A DNA stretch of 64,000 nt from Guadua angustifolia (taxonomy: Eukaryota; Streptophyta; Magnoliopsida; Poales; Poaceae): contig CM070518.1 of assembly GCA_036346375.1 (NCBI GenBank), forward strand, positions 2,356,001 through 2,420,000, given 5' to 3'. The notes beneath the pieces were generated by a model. That model was not told the DNA's origin. It ran no database searches and saw only the letters and a program-made list of their open reading frames with translations. The position numbers and the translations under genes are program-made. Shown here one piece after another: positions 1 through 10,227 of the stretch. How positions within the stretch are numbered: the first letter of the stretch is position 1; every line of letters starts with the position of its first letter.

Positions 1-1382
1 ACTTAACAATTCTAGTGATCACAAATGATGTCTCTACTCAAGTATATTAATAGCTAAGAAAGTATGGCATAAAGATAATCAGTTTGCTAGAATTGCACAA
101 GAGTAAAAACAAGCAAACCACAAATGATGGACACGTGAATTTTATCCCGTGGTCTCGGAGACTTGCCGGTCTCCCCTACTCCACGTTGAGGTGACTTGAA
201 CTTCTTCAAGTCGGCTCCTCTCGCTTGAGCCTTCCCCGATCACTCGTGGTAGCTCTTCCCCGCTCCGGGTAGGCGAGCTCCTTGCCTTCACAACCGTCCG
301 GGCCTTCACACAAGCTTCTTTGTGAAGATCTCCGGAACCTCACGCCTCCAAGACGTCTAGGAGGCGGCAACCTCCAAGAGTAATGAACTTGACGTAGGCT
401 TCAACTCAAGAGTGCAATCAATATGGCTCAACTAATGCAATGCACTCAATGCACTCAATTTTCTCTCCAAGAACTCAAGAATCAAAGATTTAATGCTCTA
501 GTGAGTGGAGAGGGTTGCTAGGGCTCAAGAGGTATTCAATGAAGTCACCAACCAGCCCTACACACAGGTGGGGGGGTATTTATAACCCCCATTCCTTAAA
601 CTAGCCGTTGTATAAAAATAATCAGGAAAACACGACATGGCCGGTACTACCGCCCTCTAAGGGCCGGTAGTACCGCCCCTGTGTCCCAACAGCTATACGG
701 CGCAATTAATGCTCTGACACATAGCCGTTACCGTGCAAATTCTTTATGGCCGGTACTACCGCTATATGGGTGCGGTAGTACCGCACCTTGCCAGCCAGAC
801 AAACAACGCCACTGGAATAAAGCTACCGCCATTGTTGGTGCGATAGTATCGTGAATGCGGTACTACCGCTCAGACCTTGCGGTAGTGCTGGCCGAAAGAG
901 ACCCGAAGAAAATACGTTCTGCCATAAAGCTACCGCAGAAGAACTCCAGTAGTATCAAGATTTGCGGTACTACCACCACCATGTCTTGTAGTGCCGGCCT
1001 CAACAAGATTTTTGCAGAAATGATTTTCTCTCGATTTCACGAATATGCAACTAGACTATTGAGCCATTATTGATGCATTTTTAAAGTTCAAGACCCAAAT
1101 CAAGTCCCTCTTAATAGTACGGCAACTATCCTAACAATCCGATCTTTACTTCTAACTCCAAGATCGGTAAAATGTCTAGAAAAATTGTCTCTAAAGTTTT
1201 ATACCTTCATTTCTTTTGCTTCTTTGATGCGTACTCCACTTTTTGTACTTGTGACAATCCGATGCACCTCGAAAAGCAGATTTTCCTGTTTTCAACTGAC
1301 TCATGCAAACAACATTAGTCTTTTAGCCTTGATTGTCTTTAATTACCAAAACCTTAAACACATGGGGGCCTAGATGCTTTCA
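1..1382 (-). repeat. 3' LTR of a Sirevirus-like Ty1/copia element (window opens inside it)
   Basis: Bases 332-1382 are repeated in the same orientation at 8138-9190 with few differences, and both copies end on the same terminus (TGAAAGCATC read on the minus strand). The minus-strand coding regions lie between the two copies, so this copy is the 3' LTR. It contains many copies of the motif GGTACTACCGC or its complement at 640-1000. The outer end of the LTR is not reached, or is not recognisable, at base 1, so LTR length is at least about 1.4 kb. Confidence 0.8.
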
Positions 1383-1396
1383 ATCTCCCCCTTTTT
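1383..1396 (-). other. Polypurine tract of the copia element
   Basis: Read on the minus strand this is AAAAAGGGGGAGAT directly before the LTR start TGAAAG. Such a tract primes plus-strand DNA synthesis in LTR retrotransposons, and the run of A then G followed by GA is usual in sireviruses. It fixes the inner edge of the 3' LTR at 1382. Confidence 0.8.
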
Positions 1397-1888
1397 GGTA
1401 ATTGATGACAATCCTTATGAACAAAATGAAATAAATTGAGGTTTTTGGGTGAGTGACCAAGGAAGATTAGTTACTCACACCGCGGGATTCTAATTTAACA
1501 ATATTTTGTCTTTTAGAGGAAAAAAGATATTTGAATCAAAATATTGCTAATTGAGAATACAACTCCCCCTACAAATGTGCTATGGATGAGCAATAAGATT
1601 ATGCACATTTGTATATGAGTTTCTTTAAGCGAGAGACTTATAAATGATAATATGAAATGAATAAGCATGGCATTTTAAAACGAAATACATAAGAGAAGAT
1701 AAATTAACATTTGAGCGCAAAAGGAACATAAAACCAAGTTCATAACATTAAATCCATCAAAAGCATACGACATAAACCACACACGTCAAGGTCATTACAA
1801 GACTGCAATATATATAGGCTATGATAAGCTTCAGAAGACTTCAATTTCAATTCTTTCAATTCTTCATTTTCCGTCTTCTCCCCCTTTG

Positions 1889-3394
1889 TCATCCCGTGCC
1901 GTCTTTAGGAGAGTCTGGAGCTGAGCTGGACGGCTGAGAAGGATGAGAAGGAAGAGGAGCACCGCTGTCATCTGGACGACGACGATGGTAAGACTGATGG
2001 TATGACCTATAGTGATCAAACGAAGTGCTTAGAGCATCCACGCGCTCCCGGACCTCCTCAACCATTTGACGATTATTATACTGGAGCTCAAGAACAAGTG
2101 CAAACTGGCCCATCATATTTGATTCTTGTTGCGCAAACCCGGCCATCATATCAGACCGAAGGGTCTCAAGGCTAGCAAGATAGGCATCAGGCACAGAGGC
2201 AGCTTGTGCGGCTTGAGCTTGAACTTGGGCTTGGGCTTGGGCGGCTTACTCTGCTTGAGCTTTTGCTTGAGCGGCTTGTTCGGCGATGTGATGCAGCACT
2301 TGAGGTGGAGCAACACGAGGTTTATATGGCTTGTGAGGAGTAGGGGTGGCACCATTATATTCTGCGACTCTTCAGATTAAGGCCATGATGTATGGGGCAA
2401 AATAAATGGTCTTTCCCCTCTCTTTTCCAGACTGAGCCATTTCCCTCAAGATGAAGTCCACCACATCAAACTTTTCCCTTGCCATAATTTTTGCAATGAC
2501 ATTCCAAGCATGGCCTCTCACAGCATCGACGTTGCCACTTTTTGGATGAATAGTGACTCTAATGATTTTATTTACCATGCTTGGTTGAAGTTGCAATCCA
2601 GCTGATTGTCCAATCTTGAAAGGGTGAGTTTGATCATAGAACTCAGCTGCTTGATCCAGAGTCAAAGGAGGCTCATCATGAATTTTGGAATACCGACTAT
2701 GAAAGATTCCCAAGGCATGCTCAAAATCATCCTTGGAAGCAGTGTATTTGTGGGAGTCGGTCATCCAGGTGATTTGCTCAACAGAATCAGAAACATGAAG
2801 TGTAGCATAGAACTGTTTGATGATCTTCTCATGATAGTTAGTTCTAGTACCAAGAAAGTTGTACAGGCCAGCTCCTCCAAACAGCTCAGGAATTCCAACA
2901 AATTCAGGCTGATCTTGGATATGCTTCCAACTAACCCATTGTTGATTTGCAAACTCCTTTTCCAAATAGATTTGATCATACACCTTCTGTTGGAAAAGGG
3001 AATGGAATTTTGGGTTGGTTGCAGATCGAGGCTGAAGATAGTGATTTTGAGCTCGGATTGCATAACAGTCGTCTCCTTTGATTTGGGAAGGATCATTGCG
3101 ATGCCTTCCAACCTGAGCTTCTTCCTCCTCAGAGCTTTCCTCATCCTCGCTTTCAGTCTCATCATCACTGCCAGTGATTTGAGGTGCAGCCTCGGGAACT
3201 TTTCTTTTCTTAGACTGGGAAGGCTCAGCTGGTCCTTTTCCCTTAGCCCTTGTGGTTCGCATCGCGATGGTGTAGGAGTCATCGCTGTCTCCACTATCCG
3301 TGTTCGAAGTGGGAATACCGCGACCCTTAGTCGTCTTCCTCGTACCTCTACCCCCACCAGACGGACCGACCCCAGCTGTCTTTGCGCGAGGCAT
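1889..3394 (-). pseudogene. Env-like third ORF of the copia element, two in-frame stops
   Basis: A single minus-strand frame runs from ATG at 3394 to the stop near 1889, about 500 codons, interrupted only by TGA near 2372 and TAA near 2249. The N-terminus is basic and Ser/Gly-rich, followed by an acidic stretch of Glu, Asp and Ser near residues 75-95. Next comes a globular part with WVSWKHIQDQPEF and FYATLHVSDS, which resembles the 'putative plant transposon protein' domain. After that lie a Gln-Ala repeat (AQAQAQVQAQAAQAA) and a C-terminal Ser/Pro tail. Position between pol and the 3' LTR on the same strand matches the extra ORF of sireviruses, often called env-like. No signal peptide or clear membrane segment is visible, so an envelope role is not supported here. 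Confidence 0.6.
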
Positions 3395-4739
3395 GATCTA
3401 GAAGAATTTCAAGGAATTTGAGGACATGAGCATTAAGCAATAGGGATTTTTGAATTAAATAGAATCACATGAATTTTGGTAACATAATCAAAGCCTCAAA
3501 AGTTCAGAGAAGCCTGTCAAACATGCACAGACAGCACTACCGCTCAAGGATCCCGGTAGTACCGCAAAGTCGGTACTACCGCTCCATACAGCCGGTAGTG
3601 CCGGCCTTGCATAACCATGGGCAGGTTTCGAAGAAATTTCGGGCAATGTGGCAAAGTAGAGTTAAGTAGGTGTGGATTAGAGGTGATGTAGAGCCATTTG
3701 AGATTTAATCCGCCAATATTTTGCCACACTAGTTGCTAGAGAATTCATATGATTCAATTTTTCTTTTAAACCCTAAAATGCTCAAAGAGGATGAAATAAT
3801 CAAGAGATAATGAGTGAGATGGTTACCTCTTGAAGGAGAGGATCACAAAGATCAAACTCAATGGATGAAGTTCCAACAACCACAAAGATTTGAGAGAGAT
3901 TTGGATTTAGGGTTTGAGAGGGAGAGGGAGAGAGCCGCACGGATGAGGAAGAGAGGAGGCTGGTTCGGTGGGAGAGAAAAGAAAGAGATAAGAGAGAGAG
4001 GAACCGCTGGGATTTAGGATGGCCCCACCACTTCACGACCCGAGCGGTACTACCGCCCTCGACCCTAGTAGTACGCAAGAATCTTGATTACCGCCATGGG
4101 CGGCCTAGAGTGCCGAACAGTCAAGATCGAAACTTGAGGAATTTGGTTGTGAAATTGCTCATATACAGTCATAATGCTTATGAGTATATTTTAGAGCATT
4201 TCCAACCGAGAAGACAAGCACGAAACAAAAGCTTTGAACAAGAGAGAATAAAGAATCATGATTTACTTGTTCGAGTCGAAATACCTCATAAGAAACTAGT
4301 GATATAAGCAATCTAGTTCTATGGGCAAGACTCAAAATGTGCTTTTAGTAGATCAATATAGATCAAGATTTTGAATTTATCAAACTTTTCATGAGAAAAG
4401 TTTTGTTTTGATTATCAATATAAGGAGGATATAATATGATAAAATTTTCAAAAGATGAGATTTATATCACAATAGATTGTAAGTGAAGATTTTAAGAAAC
4501 TTTGCACTTTGTAAAGCTAAAATAGATAATTCCCAAATAATTTTGACCTATAAAGGTCTAGATTTATCTTTTGAAGATAAATAGCACAAATTTGATTTTT
4601 CACTCTTAGGGGATGTGATCTATACATGAAGAGTATATTACTCCCCCTAGATGTGAGACACGACTAAAAATAGATATCAATTAAGATTCATAAATATCCA
4701 AATAAGAACAACATTTAGCCCACATTAGAGATATCTATG
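3395..4739. other. Spacer between env-like ORF and pol, with GGTACTACCGC motifs
   Basis: No coding sequence is recognisable. Bases 3535-3605 and 4040-4075 contain several GGTACTACCGC-type motifs and their complements, like those in the LTR. A purine-rich stretch lies at 3890-4005. The rest (4100-4739) is AT-rich and looks like decayed 3' untranslated sequence of pol. Confidence 0.5.
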
Positions 4740-7198
4740 ACATTTAATTCATTCCTCAATTTGCAAAATCTAGCTTCATCCAAGGGTTTTGTGAGAATAT
4801 CCGCTAATTGATTTTCAGTTCTAATGTAACTAATTTCAATATCTCCTTTACTCACATGATCTCGCAAGAAATGATGGCGGATATCTATGTGCTTGGTTCT
4901 TGAGTGTGGACCGGATTATTTGCTATTTTAACCGCGCTTTCATTATCACACAAGAGAGGCACCTTTTTGAAATTTATTCCATAATCCATTAAAGTTTGCC
5001 TCATCCATAATAATTGAGCGCAACAATTACCGGCGGATATATATTCGGCTTGGGTAGTGGATAAGGCTACGGAATTTTGTTTCTTGGAGAACCATGAAAC
5101 TAGAGATCTACTTAACAATTGACAATTTTTGGAGGTGCTTTTTCTATCCACTTTACAACCCATATAATCCGAATCCGAATATCCAATTAAATCAAATTTA
5201 GCACCTTTAGGATACCATAACCCTATGTTTGAGGAATGTTTCAAATATCTTAGGATTCTCTTTACGGCAACTAAATGACATTCTTGGGAGAAGCTTGAAA
5301 ACGGGCACACATACAAACACTAAACATTATGTCGGGCCTAGATGCGGTAAGGTAAAGTAAACTACCAATCATTGATCGATAAAGTTTTGAGTCTACCGGT
5401 TTACCTCCCTCATTTAGATCGAGATGTCCGTTTGAAGCCATTGGAGTCTTGATTGGCTTTGCGTCCTCCATGCCAAACCTTTTAAGGAGATCCTTGGTGT
5501 ACTTGGTTTGACTCACGAATGTCCCACTCTTGAGTTGCTTGATTTGAAGTCCAAGAAAGAAACTCAACTCTCCGATCATGGACATTTCAAATTCCCTAGA
5601 CATCATATCACCAAATTCCTTGCAAAAGTCTTCGTTAGTAGAACCGAAAATGATATCATCAACATAAATTTGATATACAAAGAAGTCTTCATCAATTATT
5701 TTTGTAAAGAGTGTAGTATCAACCTTCCTAATTTTGAATCCTTTTGAGAGCAAAAAATCTCTAAGTCGCTCATACCATGCTCTAGGAGCTTGCTTGAGTC
5801 CGTACAGCGCTTTAGAGAGTTTATACACATAGTTTGGATATTTGGAATTCTCAAAACTGGGAGGTTGTTCTACAAATACCAATTCGGATATTTGTCCATT
5901 TAAGAATGCACTCTTTACATCCATTTGAAACAATTTAATATTAAAACTAGATGCAAATGCAAGCAAAATTCTAATAGCCTCTAATCTAGCTACGGGTGCA
6001 AAGGTTTCACAAAAATCTAATCCTTCAACTTGAGTGAAACCTTGCGCCACTAATCTAGCTTTGTTTCTTACGACAATACCATTTTCATCTTACTTATTAC
6101 GAAAAACCCATTTTGTACCAATTATATTATGTTCTTTAGGTCTTTCAACTAAAGTCCAAACATCATTACGGGCAAACTTATTTAATTCATCGTGCATGGC
6201 ATTTACCCAATCCGGATCATCTAATGCTTCATCTACGTGAGTGGGTTCAAATGATAACACAAAAGAATAATGCTCGCAAAAAGAAGCGACACGAGATCGA
6301 GTTTGAACACCCTTACTTACGTCACCCAATATTTGGTCTATTGGGTGATCCTTGGAGAGACCGTGATGAATTCGTTGAGGTAGAGGTTGAACTTGTCGAT
6401 CATTGTTCTTGTCATCCTCATCGATGATTTGAATTTGACTTGGAGTTGCGGAAGTTGAAGGCTCGGCTTGAGTGGATGAGGGTTGATTCTCAATGTCAAC
6501 CTCCGGCTTCACATCTCCTAACGTCATATTCTTCATTGCTTCTCTTAGCCCTTCTTCACCTACATCATCTAAATTTTCTTGCTCTTCTTGAGAGCCGTTA
6601 GTCTCATCAAATTCAACATCACATGTTTCCTCAACAAAACCTTTATTTTTATTAAAAACTCGATAAGCTTTACTATTTGAGGAATAACCAAGCAAAAACC
6701 CTTCATCACAACGACTTTGAAATTTAGAGAGCCGAACGCCCTTTTTCAAAATATAACATTTGCAACCAAAAACTCGAAAATAAGAAATGTTCGGCCTCCT
6801 TCCAACAAGAAGCTCATAAGAGGTCTTTTTCAAGAGTCGGTGCAAATAGAGTCTATTTGTAGCATGACAAGCGGTATTAATGGCTTCCACCCAAAAACTA
6901 TCGGAAGTGCCATATTCATCAAGCATAGTTCTTGCCATTTCAATTAATGTCCGATTTTTCCGTTCTACAACCCCATTTTGTTCCGGAGTGTAGGTTGCGG
7001 AAAGTTCGTGCTTTATTCCAAGTTCATTACAATAATCTTCGATTCTTGTATTTTTGAACTCGGAACCATTGTCACTACGGATTTTCTTTAATTTAAAATC
7101 AAATTCGTTTTGAGCCCTTTTTGCGAACCTTTTGAAAATATCGGAGGTTTCGGATTTGTCATCTAAGAAGAATACCCATGTATATCTAGAATAATCAT
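4740..7198 (-). pseudogene. Ty1/copia pol remnant: integrase core, reverse transcriptase, RNase H
   Basis: This encodes the enzymes that copy and insert a copia retrotransposon. From right to left it shows the integrase core (DYSRYTWVFFL at the cut edge, second acidic residue in KIRSDNGSEF near 7070, glutamate in PEQNGVVERKNR near 6960). The copia spacer TKWVFRNK follows, then reverse transcriptase (AFLNG, LYGLKQAPRAWYERL, catalytic YVDDIIFGS near 5655) and RNase H (SDSDYMGCKVDRKSTS, ALSTTQAEYIS). Defects are an in-frame TAA at 6087-6089, a frameshift near 5271-5316 joining RT to RNase H, and a frameshift near 4890 after NPV. Beyond that frameshift the usual HSRTKHIDIRHHFLRDH end is still readable. 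Gag, protease and the zinc-binding start of integrase are absent, cut at 7198 by foreign LTR sequence. The element is dead. Confidence 0.9.
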
Positions 7199-8137
7199 TG
7201 TCGACGATCGGAATCGCCAACCGCAAGAAGTGAAACGGGGGTTAGTGAAGACGGGGACCCGAACTGAGCTTGGCCCAAGCGAAGGGAAGGATCCGAAGCG
7301 CTGAAGGTCGGAGCTAGATGACAACGAGCGTGAGACGAGGTTTTAGACTAGTTTGAGCCCTTGGGAAGGTAATAGCTCTACTCCAGTTGCCTTGCGGCGA
7401 TGATCTTTGGTGGTCTTTGTTGTTCTCGTGTACAGAGGCGTTACAGCTCAAGCTTAACAATGGCTATACCTAGCACTCGAGCTCCGTCTCTCAGGCTGCA
7501 CGCACCTAGCATTATAACCTCCCTGCCCGTAACGGGCGGGAGATATTCCCGGATCGTGGCCTTCATGCACGTTGGGGACTGGTCAGCAACTGCTCCGGAC
7601 TTGACGTGCACGCCTGCTTCACCCCCACGATCCGCATCTTGGTAACCGTGGGTCAAATGCACGTTCCGAAACCAAAGGGGGACTACGGGCACGATCAAGA
7701 GCCGACCCGAACTCGAGGTCGTGCGGACGCTGTGCTCGAGGGCATACGCGCTCTAGGTCGCGCGCCTTGATGTATGCCCAGGTCGTGGTCGGAGCCTCCC
7801 GAGCTTGGGAGCCGACCTCGCGCTGACCGGCCAAGGGTTGTCCCAGCCCTCGTCAGCTAGCCCCGATGCTCTAGGTCGAAGAGAGGACCTGAAACGACCT
7901 CGAGCCTCACCTTGCGAGCTCAGGAAGCAATCTTCTACGGGACCCGATCCCTTGGCAGAGGTCGGGCGGAGACCTCAAAGTGAAACCTTCGGCCTCGACA
8001 CCTGGCGACCCTCGATCTTCATGATGACGGTACGGATGCGAACGGCCGGCGGACACCTGGGGCGCCTCAAGTCCACGGCCCAGGCCTTAATTGCGCCCGT
8101 CAAATCACGGCTGGCACGCCTTTTAAGACGCCGTGGA
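7199..8137 (-). mobile_element. 3' end of a Tat-type Ty3/gypsy element (solo or truncated LTR)
   Basis: The reverse complement of this block matches 49510-50403, including the last 250 bases almost word for word and the exact terminus (TGTCGACGATCGG at 7199 here, CGATCGTCGACA at 50403 there). The outer edge falls between 8111 and 8137, where homology fades. It sits between copia integrase (left) and the middle of the copia LTR (right), with no matching target duplication at its edges. That points to insertion followed by deletion rather than a simple solo LTR. Confidence 0.7.
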
Positions 8138-9190
8138 CCGGAACCTCACGCCTCCAAGCCATCTAGGAGGCAGCAACCTTCAAGAGTAATGAACTTGACG
8201 TAGGCTTGAAACTCAAGAGTGCAATCAATATGGCTCAACTAATGTAATGCACTCAATGCACTCAATTTTCTCTCCAAGAACTCAAGAATCAAAGATTTAA
8301 TGCTCTAGTGAGTGGAGAGGGTTGCTAGGGCTCAAGAGGTATTCAATGAAGTCACCAACCAGCCCTACACACAGGTGGGGGGTATTTATAACCCCCAATT
8401 CCTTAAACTAGCCATTGTATAAAAATAATCAGGAAAACACGACATGGCCGGTACTACCGCCCTCTAAGGGCCGATAGTACCGCCTCTGTGTCCCAACGGC
8501 TATACGGCGCAATTAATGCTTTGACACGTAGCCGTTACAGTGTAAATTCTTTATGGCCGGTACTACCGCTCTATGGGTGCGGTAGTACCGCACCTTGCCA
8601 GCTAGACAAACAACGCCACTGGAATAAAGCTACCGCCATTGTTGGTGCGGTAGTACCGTGAATGCGGTACTAGCGCTCAGACCTTGCAGTAGTGCCAGCC
8701 GAAAGAGACCCAAAGGAAATACGTTCTGCCATAAAGCTACCACAGAAGAACTCCCGGTAGTACCGCATTTGCGGTACTACCGCCCACCATGTGCGGTAGT
8801 GCCGGCCTCAACAAGTTTTTTGCAGAAATGATTTTCTCTCGATTTCACGAATATGCAACTAGACTATTGACCCATTATTGATGCATTTTTAAAGTTCAAG
8901 ACCCAAATCAATTCCCTCTTAATAGTACGTCAACTATCCTAACAATCCGATCTTTACTTCTAACTCCAAGATCGGTAAAATGTCTAGAAAAATTGTCTCT
9001 AAAGTTTTATACCTTCATTTCTTTTGCTTCTTTGATGCATACTCCACTTTTTGTACTTGTGACACTCCGACGCACCTCGAAAAGCAGATTTTCCTGTTTT
9101 CAACTGACTCATGCAAACAACGTTAGTCTTTTAGCCTTGATTGTCATTAATTACCAAAACCTTAAACACATGGGGGCCTAGATGCTTTCA
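8138..9190 (-). repeat. 5' LTR of the copia element, truncated on its inner side
   Basis: Matches 332-1382 over its full length in the same orientation and ends at the same terminus (CTTTCA at 9190 on the plus strand). Its inner 300 or more bases, the primer binding site, gag and protease are missing because the gypsy fragment joins directly at 8137. The five bases after the element are ACACC, a candidate target duplication whose partner would lie left of the window. Confidence 0.8.
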
Positions 9191-9229
9191 ACACCGCAGA
9201 TGAGAAATCATACGATCATGCCGTCACCA

Positions 9230-9520
9230 CTGCGGGCGAGGAGCTCACGACCATGGTGGTGTGGCCGGAGCTCGCTTCGGGCGAGGAGCCGGCGTGGAGT
9301 GAGGCGACAGCATCGGTGGCGCAAGCTCGCTTTGGGTGAGAAGCGTGGAGCAAGGCAACGGCGTCGACGGTGTAAGCTCGCTTCGGGCGAGGAGCGAGGC
9401 GACAGCGTCGGCAAGGTGAGCTCACTTCACATGAGGAGCCTGCGAGGAGCGAGGCGACGTTGTCGGCAGCATGAGCTTGCTTTGGGCGAGGAGCTGGCGC
9501 AGCTACCATGGCGTGCTCGG
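9230..9520. repeat. Degenerate GC-rich minisatellite, unit about 50 bp
   Basis: The phrase AGCTCGCTTCGGGCGAGGAG recurs with small changes about five times (near 9268, 9328, 9374, 9418 and 9472), each followed by GAGGCGACAGCGTCGGC-like text. Both strands stay open in some frames, but only because of this repeat structure and high GC. No gene is claimed here. Confidence 0.6.
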
Positions 9521-9559
9521 GCACGATCTTCAAGATAATAGCTGGGGGGCCAAACGTTA

Positions 9560-9960
9560 TTTTTTCATCGGCCAGATACCGACGAAAAAAGCTGGATTAC
9601 CGACGAAAATAAACATTTTCGTCAGCCTGCCGATGAAAATACACCGACGAAATTAATTAGACGAAAATATGCACTATTTCGTCGGTTGCTGACGAAAATA
9701 CTATTTTTTCGTTGGTCCAGTCTAGCCGACAAAAAAACATGGCCGGTGGCTAGTCGATCTTGCCACGTCAGACTATTTTTGTCGGCCACCTGGCCGACGA
9801 AAATACCAGCACTGGCCCAGTATTTTCGTCGGCCATGTGGCCGACGAAAATACCCGACGAAAATACTGGGAGTTCGAGATGCAGAACTGCTTCCCCATGA
9901 CATTTCTGCTTGCTGGTACCTTCTAGTATTTTCGTCGGCCACAAGGTGAACGAAAATACT
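9560..9960. repeat. Left subterminal repeat array of the CACTA element
   Basis: About ten copies of TTTTCGTCGGC or its complement, several arranged as short palindromes such as GTCGGCCACCTGGCCGAC near 9780. It mirrors the array at 15670-16050. Confidence 0.75.
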
Positions 9961-10227
9961 GGGGAGTTTCCAGCAGAAAACATTGCTGGTTTTGCTTGTT
10001 TTGCTGCATGAACATGCAATTTTCGTAGAAATTCACGTATACCAGCATATATTTCTCAGAACAATCACAAATGGCATCACACAATTTAAAATGACATTAC
10101 GATTAAATTCTCAAATGCATCACATTAATATTGCAAATGCACTAACATATATAAACATCCAAATCATATCACAATTAGTTTCATCCAACTACACTACCCC
10201 AACTATCACATTGTCCTATCTACAATC

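Noticed and set aside
2126..3421. Plus-strand open frames opposite the env-like ORF
   Set aside because: They mirror the minus-strand coding sequence and match no family. The minus-strand frame has domain-like content and the right position.
9182..9540. Arg- and Ala-rich proteins on both strands
   Set aside because: Products of a GC-rich minisatellite. Composition follows the repeat and no domain is present.
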